From NCBI GenBank assembly GCA_009995225.1, contig JAACPW010000014.1:31283-95282 (forward strand): a stretch of DNA of 64,000 nucleotides, written 5' to 3'. Below, one piece after another: positions 1 to 7,549 of the stretch. A program made the translations under genes and the position numbers. This DNA comes from Sphingomonadales bacterium (lineage in GTDB: Bacteria > Pseudomonadota > Alphaproteobacteria > Sphingomonadales > Sphingomonadaceae). Below the pieces are notes generated by a model. It was given only the letters and a program-made list of their open reading frames with translations. It made no database searches and was not told the origin of the DNA. Positions within the stretch are counted from its first letter, which is position 1. Each line of letters opens with the position of its first letter.

Positions 1-839
1 TCGCTTTCCATCGTGCGGCGGCGCGCGTTCATCCAGTTGACGTTGCCGCGCACCGTGTTGATCTCGCCATTGTGGGCGATGAAGCGGAACGGGTGCGCCA
101 GCCGCCAGCTGGGGAAAGTGTTGGTGCTGAAACGCTGGTGGACAAGGCCCAGCGCCGAAACGCAATCGGGCGAGCGCAAATCGTCGTAGAAACTGCCCAC
201 CTGGGTTGCCAGCAGCAGGCCCTTGTAAACCACTGTGCGGGTCGAAAAGCTGGGCAGATAGGTTTCGGTCAGATGCGGCAGGCCGTGCTTTTCAGCCAGG
301 CTCGCCAGCGGGTTCTGCACCTGCTTGCGGATCGTCAGCAGCTTGCGCTCGAACGCGTCCTGATCGGCGCAGGTGGGCCCGCGAGCGATCACCGCCATCT
401 GGATCACCGGCATCGATGCGATCACAGCGTCGCCCAGACCCTTCATGGTGGTCGGCACATCGCGCCAGCCGATGAAACGCTGGCCTTCCTTGGCGGTGAA
501 GGCCTCCATCCGCGCCTTGACGAAATCGCGCGCGGCCTCGTCCTGCGGCAGGAAGCACATGGCGATGCCGTAATCGCCCGGTTGCGGCAGATCGTGGCCA
601 GCGCCTTGCGCCCAGCCGCGAATCAGCGGATCGGGAATCTGGATCAGGATGCCCGCGCCATCCCCCAGCAAGGGGTCCGAACCCACGGCGCCGCGGTGAT
701 CGAGCTTTTCGAGAATCTCCAGCGCCTGCGCGATGATCGCGTGGCTTTTCTCGCCCTTGATATGCGCGACCATGCCGACGCCGCAGGCGTCGTGTTCATT
801 GGCGGGGTCATAGAGACCCTGGGAGGAAGGGTATCCCAT
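1..839 (-). CDS. gltB: Glutamate synthase (NADPH) large subunit, N-terminal part (cut by window edge)
   Basis: The reverse strand reads from an ATG at 839 leftwards with no stop before position 1, so about 279 residues of a ~1,500-residue protein are present. The product would be the large subunit of glutamate synthase, which transfers the amide of glutamine to 2-oxoglutarate in ammonia assimilation. The visible part is the class II glutamine amidotransferase domain. The catalytic cysteine is Cys19 in a DACGVG motif after an 18-residue propeptide, as is usual for GltB, which is processed to expose it. Further family blocks include LDHRGAVGSDPLLGDGAG, VHQRFSTNTFPSW and HNGEINTVRGN. Family assignment is firm. 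The rest of the gene and any gltD partner lie outside the window. Confidence 0.95.
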   Translation of the reverse strand, partial: MGYPSSQGLYDPANEHDACGVGMVAHIKGEKSHAIIAQALEILEKLDHRGAVGSDPLLGDGAGILIQIPDPLIRGWAQGAGHDLPQPGDYGIAMCFLPQDEAARDFVKARMEAFTAKEGQRFIGWRDVPTTMKGLGDAVIASMPVIQMAVIARGPTCADQDAFERKLLTIRKQVQNPLASLAEKHGLPHLTETYLPSFSTRTVVYKGLLLATQVGSFYDDLRSPDCVSALGLVHQRFSTNTFPSWRLAHPFRFIAHNGEINTVRGNVNWMNARRRTMES

Positions 840-1115
840 GGCAAACATCCGATCTGTCAGATGCCGACAGCCGCGCAACCTGCGGCAAACTTGCTCACGC
901 AGGGGACACGCCTGAAGGCAGGTCAATCAGGCACGCCCAGACCCATTCAGGTCCGCTCTAGCCCATTTTCGGCCCCCTCATGCCGACAGGAAGCGGATTA
1001 TGCAATGGGGTTGCGCGAAGCAATATTTCTCGCAGACCTATTCAGACTATCGTTAGATTGCGCATAATGCATGATCGGCCCGATTTGGTTGCAGGTTTTG
1101 CGTCGGGCTAAAGGC

Positions 1116-2087
1116 TCAGGCGGTCCCGCGACGAGGTTGCAAACCCGCCAGCGCGGAACGCAGGGGTTCGCGCGCATCATCGCCCAGACTTTCCCCGCTT
1201 AGCGCAGCAAGCGCCTTGAGAGCTTGAGCCAGTGCGGCCTCGCGGGCAGCAAGATCAGCCGCCGACACCGCCTTGGTGGGAGGGCTGGTGCGATGCTCGT
1301 GAAGCGCACCAGCGAAGCGTTCGACCATTTCGACAATGCTGAGCTCACTAGGCGCAACCGCACGCAAGCGCGCGAGCGCGGCGGTTCCGGGATCAGGCAC
1401 AGGCGCGGATTTGCGCAGCGACGTGACCGGCGTGCTGATGACGGCAAGATCGGCGCGGTCTTCGCCAGCGGGCTGTTGGGCCGGCTGGGCGACCTCGTGA
1501 AGCTCGGTCACGTCCTGAACCCAAACCGCGTTGCGCCCGGGCAGTTCGGCAAAGTCCGCCAAATCTAGCTCTCGCGGCGCTGCACCGGGCTTTTGCACCG
1601 GTCCCGTCCTGTCAGCTTCAGGGTCAGCTTCAGGGTCAGCTTTGAGCTCTGCTTCGGGCACGGCGGTAGCAATAATGGGGGTTTCATCGAGCGGATCGTC
1701 AAGGCTGCGGCTGCCCAGATCGCGAACCGGATCAATCGGCCGCATGGCGCGGATCGACCATTCAGCCAAGGAAGGCGTTTTGACGGCGCGCCGTGCGCGG
1801 CGGTGGAGGCTTTTTCCCAATGCAAACAGCCCGCTACCAATCAGCAATGCTGAAAAGCCTGCCGCAATTGCCTGTATCGGAAGGCCCGCAGCCCCCAGCC
1901 GGGTCGCGTCAGAACCCGGGGCGACCAGCGTGGCCGGCAGAACCATAACCGTCAGCCCACCGAGCATCATACCCCACAGGCCCAGCATGGGGGCAAAAGC
2001 CCGGTGCCCCGCGAGCGACCGCGATGTGCGCCCCGATGCCTTGCCGCGTTTGCGCTGTTCCGCCCGATCGTGCTGCCCCAACTTCAT
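1116..2087 (-). CDS. Conserved membrane protein of unknown function
   Basis: This encodes about 323 residues from the ATG at 2087. An in-frame GTG at 2117 also exists, but the ATG has a plausible AGGA ribosome-binding site and avoids a longer overlap with the upstream gene. After a basic N-terminus there are two predicted membrane helices (about residues 33-55 and 70-92), followed by a long, low-complexity Ala/Pro/Asp-rich cytoplasmic or periplasmic tail. The tail ends in an Ala/Leu-rich helix. A 12-nt tandem repeat at 1611-1646 encodes a repeated DPEA. I do not recognise the family. It directly follows the exosortase-associated glycosyltransferase on the same strand, so a role with that envelope glycan system is possible but unproven. 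Confidence 0.7.
   Translation of the reverse strand: MKLGQHDRAEQRKRGKASGRTSRSLAGHRAFAPMLGLWGMMLGGLTVMVLPATLVAPGSDATRLGAAGLPIQAIAAGFSALLIGSGLFALGKSLHRRARRAVKTPSLAEWSIRAMRPIDPVRDLGSRSLDDPLDETPIIATAVPEAELKADPEADPEADRTGPVQKPGAAPRELDLADFAELPGRNAVWVQDVTELHEVAQPAQQPAGEDRADLAVISTPVTSLRKSAPVPDPGTAALARLRAVAPSELSIVEMVERFAGALHEHRTSPPTKAVSAADLAAREAALAQALKALAALSGESLGDDAREPLRSALAGLQPRRGTA
1611..1646. repeat. Short in-gene tandem repeat, 12-nt unit, three copies
   Basis: Two identical 12-nt copies (1611-1622 and 1623-1634) and a diverged third (1635-1646) lie in frame inside the membrane-protein gene. On the coding strand they give the repeated DPEA of a Lys-Ala-Asp-Pro-Glu stretch. Because the unit is a multiple of three, copy-number slippage would lengthen or shorten the tail without a frameshift. 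Confidence 0.8.
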
Positions 2088-2094
2088 GTGCCCG

Positions 2095-3348
2095 TTATCC
2101 TGCCCTTGCGGCGACACGCCCCTGTGCGCCGCCCTGCGTCGGGGCTAGCAACAGATGGTAAACAGAGAGATAATCTCGCGCATTGGCGGCCCAGTCGTGA
2201 CGCGCACGGACATGGGCAACGGCGCGGTCCTTCATCGCGTCCCATGCGTTGCGCGAATCGAGCAGGCGGGCAAGCGCAGCGGCACAGGCAGCCGGGTCAT
2301 CGGGTGCAAACAGCGTGCCGGTTTCACCGTCGGTGATAAGTTCGCGGTGCCCGCCCACGCTGGACGCCGCCACCAGTCGCCGCTGCGCCATCGCCTCCAG
2401 CGGCTTGAGCGGCGTAACCAGATCGGTCAGCCGCTGGCTCTTGCGCGGATAGGCGAGCACATCGACCAGCGAATAGTATCGCTCCACCGCGGCATGCGGC
2501 ACGCGTCCGGTGAAGATCACGGCGTCCGGTTCGGGCAGTGCCGCCGCTGCGGCGCGCCAACTGGCGTCCATCGGGCCTGCCCCGACCAGCAGCAGCCGTG
2601 CATCCGGGTGCGACTGGCGCAGCAGGGGCATGGCGGCGATCAGATCGTCCACCCCTTCATAGGCGTAGAAGCTACCGATGTAGCCGATCACCGGCGCGCC
2701 CTCGGCTATGCCAAGATCGGCGGCCAGCGTCGTATCGCGCGGTGGCGGATCACCGAACAATTCCAGATCAACCCCGTTGCGCATCACATGAATGCGGCTT
2801 TCCGGTATGCCCCGCCGGGCCAGATCGTCCTTCAATCCATCGCAGATCGCAAACAGGGCATCGGCGCTTTTGGCGACCTGCGTTTCGAGCGCGCGGGTCA
2901 GGCGGTATTTGATGCTGCCTTGGGTGCCGGTCAGATTGCCGACCGCCGCGTCTTCCCAGAAGGCGCGGATTTCATAGACGAAAGGTATGCCCAGCGCCCG
3001 CGCCGCGCGCTTGGCGGCCGCGCCGCAAAGTGCCGGCGAATGGGCATGGATGATGTCGGGCCGCCATTCTGCGGCAAGCGCGTGAATCGCTGTACTCAGC
3101 GCCTCGATCTCGCCCATTTCGCGCAAGGGCGGCGGTCCGGACGGTGTGCCCGGCGTGCGGTGAAACAGAAGGCCGTCCGCTTCTTCGGGCGAGCCATTGA
3201 GCGCCGCCTCGGCATTATGCCGTTGCCCGGTAATCCCGCGCACCTCCAGCCCCAGCCCTTGTTGCGCTTTCAGGATCGCGCGGGTGCGGAAGGTGTAACC
3301 GCTGTGGAGCGGAAGCGAATGGTCGAGCACATGCAAAACGCGGGTCAT
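2095..3348 (-). CDS. Exosortase-associated glycosyltransferase, GT4-like (TIGR04063-type)
   Basis: This 417-residue GT-B fold glycosyltransferase starts with MTRVLHVLDHSLPLHSGY, which I recognise as the opening of the family linked to PEP-CTERM/exosortase exopolysaccharide loci. The N-terminal half holds the acceptor domain (HAHSP, YEIRAFWED near residues 105-135). The C-terminal half is a glycosyl transferases group 1 domain with GYIGSFYAYEGVDDL and an E-x7-E-like region around EAMAQRRLV...GGHRELI. It would transfer a nucleotide-sugar residue to a membrane-linked glycan in the cytoplasm. It is divergent from the small ORF and the ligase gene at 3438-5037, so the three probably share a function. 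Donor and acceptor are unknown. No exosortase or PEP-CTERM gene lies in this window. Confidence 0.85.
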   Translation of the reverse strand: MTRVLHVLDHSLPLHSGYTFRTRAILKAQQGLGLEVRGITGQRHNAEAALNGSPEEADGLLFHRTPGTPSGPPPLREMGEIEALSTAIHALAAEWRPDIIHAHSPALCGAAAKRAARALGIPFVYEIRAFWEDAAVGNLTGTQGSIKYRLTRALETQVAKSADALFAICDGLKDDLARRGIPESRIHVMRNGVDLELFGDPPPRDTTLAADLGIAEGAPVIGYIGSFYAYEGVDDLIAAMPLLRQSHPDARLLLVGAGPMDASWRAAAAALPEPDAVIFTGRVPHAAVERYYSLVDVLAYPRKSQRLTDLVTPLKPLEAMAQRRLVAASSVGGHRELITDGETGTLFAPDDPAACAAALARLLDSRNAWDAMKDRAVAHVRARHDWAANARDYLSVYHLLLAPTQGGAQGRVAARAG

Positions 3349-3437
3349 GATGATTGTTCTATCGCAGCCGTGCTTAACGCGGCGTCAACTGCCAGCGCGT
3401 AATGCTGCCGCATGGCCCGGCCCGGAAACCTTGTCCC

Positions 3438-3662
3438 ATGATCGATTATTTCGCGCTTGCCCTTGGGCACGGCCTGCTGGCGATCGCCTTGCTGCGCCTG
3501 ATGCTTCGCGAAGGCCTGGACGTCGATCCGCTGATCGGCGAAATCAAGGCCGAAACGGACGCCAATCGCAAGGCGACAAGCGTCGCTGGCCGCAATGCCG
3601 CCCGCCGAACAAAGACGGTGGAACAACCCCAAGCAGACGGCACGTCGTCCGCCGATGCTTGA
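3438..3662 (+). CDS. Small hypothetical protein with one membrane-associated helix
   Basis: This ORF of about 74 residues starts at ATG 3438. A longer reading from 3402 exists but has no better start signal. The N-terminus (MIDYFALALGHGLLAIALLRLML) looks like a single hydrophobic segment. It is followed by a conserved-looking EGLDVDPLIGEIKAE segment and a polar Ala/Thr-rich tail. Its stop overlaps the start of the O-ligase gene by 8 bases, which suggests translational coupling. I do not know a function. Its placement between two exosortase-system genes is the only clue. Confidence 0.6.
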   Translation: MIDYFALALGHGLLAIALLRLMLREGLDVDPLIGEIKAETDANRKATSVAGRNAARRTKTVEQPQADGTSSADA

Positions 3663-5037
3663 TCTCGTCTTCCTCGCCTTCATCGGATACGTGCTGGTGC
3701 TTGGCCTCAGGCGACCGTTCCTGTGGGTGCTGCTGTATGTCTATATCGACATTCTCGCGCCGCAGCGGATCGGCTATTCGCTGATCGCGGCCCTTCCGGT
3801 TTCATTGATCGCCTTTGCCGCCGCGTTCGGCGGCTGGATCGCACTCGATCGCAAGGAAGGCGCGCGCTTCACCTTGCGTCAGGGGCTGATGGGTCTGCTG
3901 CTGGCCTATTGCTGGTGGACCACCGGCCAGGCCGATTTCCCCGCAGACGCACAGACCAAATGGGATTGGGTCTGGAAGGCGCTGTTGTTCGCGATTTTCC
4001 TGCCGTTGACGCTGACCACCCGCGCCCGGATCGAAGGTCTTGCTTTGGTGCTGCTGCTGTCAGTTGCCACGATCGTGATCGGCACGGGGATGAAGACCAT
4101 CCTTGGCGGCGGCGGGTATCAGAACCTCAAATTCTTTGTGAACGACAATAGCGGCATCTACGAAAGCTCGACGTTGGCCACCGTGGCCATCGGTCTGATC
4201 CCGATGCTGTGGTGGTTCGTGAAATATGGCACCGTTTTCCGCCCGCACTGGCTGGTAACGGGGTTTGCGGCAGCGCTCACCTTTGCCTGCCTGCTCGTGC
4301 CGATCGGCACCGAGGCGCGTACCGGCCTGCTGTGCATCGCGGCGCTGGGCGGGCTGATGCTGCGCTATACCAAGCGGCGGTTCCTGTTCATCGCTGGCGC
4401 GGGCGTGCTCGGCCTTGCCGCAGTGCCCTTCCTGCCGCAAAGCTATTACGACCGCATGGCCACTTTGGCTCAGCCGAGCAGCGATGAAAGTGCGTCGACC
4501 CGCGTGGCGGTGTGGCAATGGACGCTCGATTATGTGGGCGAAAAGCCCCTAGGCGGCGGATTCGATGCTTACCGCGGCAACCGCTTTGCCTATGTCATGC
4601 CGGTCAAGCAGGTCGACGGCAACACCACCAGCGTCACCTACAGCGAGGTGGTGGACGAGGGGCGCGCCTATCACTCGTCGTTCTTCGAGATGCTGGGGGA
4701 ACAGGGCTGGCCGGGGCTGATGATCTGGCTTGCGCTGCATGGCATCGGCCTGTGGCAGATGGAGCGCCTCCAGCGCCGCTGGAAAACGGCCGGGGATGAG
4801 GCGACCCGCTGGATCGCACCGCTCGCTGCGGCCTTGCAGATGAGCGCCATCATCTACCTTGTCGGCGCAACCTTTCAGGGGATCGCGTATCAGCCGGTCA
4901 TGCTGATGCTGGTGGGCTTGCAGATCGGGCTCAACACCTACTGCCTCAGGATCGATTCGGCGCGCGGGCTGCTGGAGCGCAGCGTGTCGCGCAAGGCAGC
5001 TATCGCAAACACAATGCGCAGTGCCGTAGCGGCATAG
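3655..5037 (+). CDS. Putative O-glycosylation ligase / Wzy-like polymerase, exosortase A system-associated (TIGR03097-type)
   Basis: This is a polytopic membrane protein of about 460 residues with roughly 10-11 hydrophobic segments. It resembles the O-antigen ligase/polymerase family, specifically the exosortase-A-associated subgroup (MLDLVFLAFIGYVLVLGLRRPFLW at the start; periplasmic loop with ASTRVAVWQWTLDY and GGGFDAYRGN in the second half). Such proteins move polymerised or lipid-linked glycan at the periplasmic face. The start at 3655 matches the beginning of the family and overlaps the preceding small ORF by 8 bases. An upstream in-frame ATG at 3595 would add an unlikely arginine-rich leader. 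The substrate is not predictable from sequence. Confidence 0.85.
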   Translation: MLDLVFLAFIGYVLVLGLRRPFLWVLLYVYIDILAPQRIGYSLIAALPVSLIAFAAAFGGWIALDRKEGARFTLRQGLMGLLLAYCWWTTGQADFPADAQTKWDWVWKALLFAIFLPLTLTTRARIEGLALVLLLSVATIVIGTGMKTILGGGGYQNLKFFVNDNSGIYESSTLATVAIGLIPMLWWFVKYGTVFRPHWLVTGFAAALTFACLLVPIGTEARTGLLCIAALGGLMLRYTKRRFLFIAGAGVLGLAAVPFLPQSYYDRMATLAQPSSDESASTRVAVWQWTLDYVGEKPLGGGFDAYRGNRFAYVMPVKQVDGNTTSVTYSEVVDEGRAYHSSFFEMLGEQGWPGLMIWLALHGIGLWQMERLQRRWKTAGDEATRWIAPLAAALQMSAIIYLVGATFQGIAYQPVMLMLVGLQIGLNTYCLRIDSARGLLERSVSRKAAIANTMRSAVAA

Positions 5038-5136
5038 CCGGAGGCGTTGCACTACCCCTGCTGATGCGCCATGTAGCCCAGTGAAACGAGCGCGGCGGGC
5101 ACGGGATTCCGCCGACGACAATCGAGGAGGAGCCCC

Positions 5137-5586
5137 ATGACCCCGCAAGAATTGGCCGCCAAGGTCGGCGAAAATATTGGCACCAGCGAATGGGCCGAAA
5201 TGAGCCAGGAACGCATCAACCAGTTCGCCGAGGCGACGGGGGACCACCAGTTCATCCATGTCAACGAAGAGATGGCCAAGATGACGCCGTTCGGCGGCAC
5301 GATTGCCCACGGCTTCCTCACGCTGTCGTTGATCCCCTATCTCGGCGCCCAGGGCGGCGCACCGCGCATCGATGGCGTGAAGATGGGCGTCAACTACGGC
5401 GGCAACAAGACGCGCTTCATCGCGCCGGTCCGCGCTGGCAAGCGCATCCGTGGCCACTGGAAGCTGACCGAGATGATCGAAAAGCGTCCCGGCCAGTGGC
5501 AGCAGACCTGCGAAATCACGCTCGAGATCGAGGGTGAGGAGAAGCCCGCCCTGATCTGCGAATGGATCACGCAATACTTCGTGTGA
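5137..5586 (+). CDS. MaoC-family (R)-specific enoyl-CoA hydratase-like dehydratase
   Basis: This 149-residue hot-dog fold protein is preceded by a strong GAGGAGG site about 7 bases before the ATG. The hydratase signature is visible as FAEATGDHQFIHVN (Asp and His about residues 36-41), followed by GGTIAHGFLTLSL. The family hydrates trans-2-enoyl-CoA to (R)-3-hydroxyacyl-CoA in fatty-acid oxidation or hydroxyalkanoate metabolism, and NodN-like members are close relatives. The thiolase gene lies 69 bases downstream on the same strand, which supports a role in acyl-CoA metabolism. Substrate chain length cannot be read from the sequence. Confidence 0.88.
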   Translation: MTPQELAAKVGENIGTSEWAEMSQERINQFAEATGDHQFIHVNEEMAKMTPFGGTIAHGFLTLSLIPYLGAQGGAPRIDGVKMGVNYGGNKTRFIAPVRAGKRIRGHWKLTEMIEKRPGQWQQTCEITLEIEGEEKPALICEWITQYFV

Positions 5587-5595
5587 CCTTCCTAT

Positions 5596-5623
5596 CGCTG
5601 CCCCGGCGCGTGTCGGGGCAGCG
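5596..5623. other. Strong intergenic hairpin between the MaoC and thiolase genes
   Basis: A perfect 10-bp inverted repeat (CGCTGCCCCG at 5596-5605 with its complement at 5614-5623) encloses an 8-base loop. No T-run follows on either strand, so this is not a standard intrinsic terminator. It may stabilise the upstream mRNA end or adjust relative expression of the two genes. Confidence 0.6.
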
Positions 5624-5655
5624 GCTGACAAACGAAAACAAGGATACCCTCTATC

Positions 5656-6837
5656 ATGGCACGTGAAGCCGTCATTGTTTCCACCGCCCGCACTCCCATT
5701 GGCCGCGCTTACAAGGGGGCGTTCAACGCCACCCCCGGCGCCACGCTTGGCGCATACAGCCTTGCCCCCGCGATCGAGCGGGCGGGCATCGAAGCTGGCG
5801 CCATCGACGACGTGGTGTGGGGCGCTGTCCTGAACCAAGGGACCCAAGCCGGTAACATCGCCCGCCAGGTGGCGCTGCGCGCCGGCTGCCCCGTTACCGT
5901 GTCGGGCCAGACCATCGACCGCCAGTGTTCGAGCGGCCTGATGGCGATTTCGACCGCTGCCAAGCAGATCATCGTCGACAACATGGATATCGTCGTCGGC
6001 GGCGGTCAGGATTCGATCTCGATGGTCCAGACGCCGGAAATGCGCGTGTCGATCGACAAGTCGCTGCTCGCGATGCACGGCAATGTCTACATGCCGATGC
6101 TGCAGACCGCCGAAACGGTGGCCAAGCGTTACAACATCAGCCGCGATGCCCAGGACGAATACGCCTACCAGTCGCAGATGCGCACCGCGGCCGCGCAGCA
6201 GGCCGGCAAGTTCGATCACGAAATCGTCCCCGTCACCACCACGATGAACGTGATGGACAAGGAGACGAAGGAAGTCAGCCAGCGCGAATTCACGCTGACC
6301 AAGGACGAAGGCAACCGCCCCGAAACCACGCTGGAAGGGCTGCAGAGCCTCAAGCCGGTGATGGGACCGGACATGTGCATCACCGCTGGCAACGCCTCGC
6401 AGCTTTCGGACGGTTCATCCGCGTCCGTGCTGATGGAAGCAAAGTTGGCCGAACAAAAGGGACTGCAACCACTGGGCCGCTATGTCGGCATGGCCGTTGC
6501 TGGCACCGAGCCTGACGAAATGGGCATCGGCCCTGTGTTTGCGATCCCCAAACTGCTCAAACAGACCGGCCTCAAGATGGACGACATCGGGCTGTGGGAA
6601 CTCAACGAAGCCTTCGCGGTGCAGGTGCTCTACTGCCGCGACACGCTGGGCATCGATAACGACATCCTCAACGTCAACGGCGGCTCGATCTCGATCGGCC
6701 ACCCCTACGGCATGACCGGCGCACGCTGCACCGGCCACGCGCTGATCGAAGGCAAGCGCCGCGGCGCCAAGTACGTGGTCGTCACCATGTGCGTTGGTGG
6801 CGGCATGGGGGCAGCCGGTCTCTTCGAAGTCTTCTGA
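5656..6837 (+). CDS. Acetyl-CoA acyltransferase / thiolase
   Basis: This 393-residue thiolase makes or cleaves 3-ketoacyl-CoA with CoA in the cytoplasm. The nucleophilic cysteine is Cys91 in RQCSSGL. The catalytic His lies in [10 protein letters not shown] near residue 350, and the second active-site Cys is in TMCVGGGMG near residue 381. All expected catalytic residues are present and the length is typical. The MaoC gene just upstream fits a beta-oxidation or degradation pair. FadA-type degradative and PhaA/AtoB-type biosynthetic thiolases cannot be separated reliably here, so no symbol is given. Confidence 0.93.
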   Translation: MAREAVIVSTARTPIGRAYKGAFNATPGATLGAYSLAPAIERAGIEAGAIDDVVWGAVLNQGTQAGNIARQVALRAGCPVTVSGQTIDRQCSSGLMAISTAAKQIIVDNMDIVVGGGQDSISMVQTPEMRVSIDKSLLAMHGNVYMPMLQTAETVAKRYNISRDAQDEYAYQSQMRTAAAQQAGKFDHEIVPVTTTMNVMDKETKEVSQREFTLTKDEGNRPETTLEGLQSLKPVMGPDMCITAGNASQLSDGSSASVLMEAKLAEQKGLQPLGRYVGMAVAGTEPDEMGIGPVFAIPKLLKQTGLKMDDIGLWELNEAFAVQVLYCRDTLGIDNDILNVNGGSISIGHPYGMTGARCTGHALIEGKRRGAKYVVVTMCVGGGMGAAGLFEVF

Positions 6838-6897
6838 TCCGGAACATTTATCCGCGTCGGCGCTAACGCTCTTTGCAATACAGCAAGGAGAATACCG

Positions 6898-7416
6898 ATG
6901 GCGACCGACGCGGAAATCCGGACCAAGTTCTGGAAGGCTCTCAAGAGCGACAGGACGATGTTCCTGGGCATGGCCGAGGGCGAAGATGCCCACGCCCGGC
7001 CGATGACAGCCCAACTCGACGACGAGAATTACGACGGCGGTGAATATCATGGCCCGGTCTGGTTCTTCACATCGACCGACAATGGCCTCTACCGCCTGAT
7101 CCAGCAGGCCGAACTCGCCGGCACCACCCCCCGCGCCACGGCGCACTTTGCCGCCAAAGGCCACGATGTCTGGGCCACCGTCCACGGCACTCTGTCCACA
7201 ACCCGCGATGCGGCAACCATCGACCGCCTGTGGAACCGCTTCGTTTCCGCCTGGTATGAAGGCAAGGACGATCCGAAGGTCGCCCTGATCCGCCTCGATC
7301 CCGAGAACGCCGAAGTCTGGATCGATGCCTCCTCCATCGTGGCGGGCATCAAGATGCTGCTCGGGATCGATCCGAAGGAGGATTACAAGGACAAGGTGGC
7401 CGACGTGCGGCTGTAA
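6898..7416 (+). CDS. Pyridoxamine 5'-phosphate oxidase-family / general stress protein 26-like
   Basis: This 172-residue flavin split-barrel protein is preceded by AAGGAGAAT before the ATG. Blocks such as ARPMTAQLD, GPVWFFTSTDNGLYRLIQ and LIRLDPENAEVWIDAS match the general-stress-protein-26-like subgroup, which binds FMN or FAD and lacks known pyridoxamine oxidase activity. It ends in a bidirectional terminator shared with katE on the opposite strand, so two stress-type genes converge. The biochemical function of the subgroup is not firmly known. Confidence 0.85.
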   Translation: MATDAEIRTKFWKALKSDRTMFLGMAEGEDAHARPMTAQLDDENYDGGEYHGPVWFFTSTDNGLYRLIQQAELAGTTPRATAHFAAKGHDVWATVHGTLSTTRDAATIDRLWNRFVSAWYEGKDDPKVALIRLDPENAEVWIDASSIVAGIKMLLGIDPKEDYKDKVADVRL

Positions 7417-7435
7417 ACCACCAATCTGACGGACG

Positions 7436-7477
7436 AAAAAAAACGACGCGGGAGAACATCTCCCGCGTCGTTTTTTT
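7436..7477. terminator. Bidirectional intrinsic terminator
   Basis: An 11-bp perfect stem (CGACGCGGGAG at 7444-7454 with its complement at 7460-7470) has a 5-base loop. It is flanked by eight A on the left and seven T on the right, so it can end transcription of the stress-protein gene rightwards and of katE leftwards. Confidence 0.92.
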
Positions 7478-7493
7478 GTGCAATCCGCTGAAA

Positions 7494-7531
7494 AGGCCGC
7501 CGAGAACCGTTGATGCGGTGTTCGGCGGCCT
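7494..7531 (-). terminator. Intrinsic terminator of katE
   Basis: An inverted repeat (AGGCCGCCGA at 7494-7503 against TCGGCGGCCT at 7522-7531) is followed on the minus strand by TTTT. It lies just past the katE stop, so katE appears to have its own terminator as well as the shared bidirectional one. Confidence 0.8.
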
Positions 7532-7549
7532 GATCGGGATCGGGTCGGA

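Noticed and set aside
72..1067. 331-residue plus-strand frame at the left edge
   Set aside because: It is antisense to gltB, whose amidotransferase motifs read cleanly on the minus strand.
4549..6219. 556-residue minus-strand frame across the O-ligase, MaoC and thiolase genes
   Set aside because: It crosses three well-supported plus-strand genes and has no domain.
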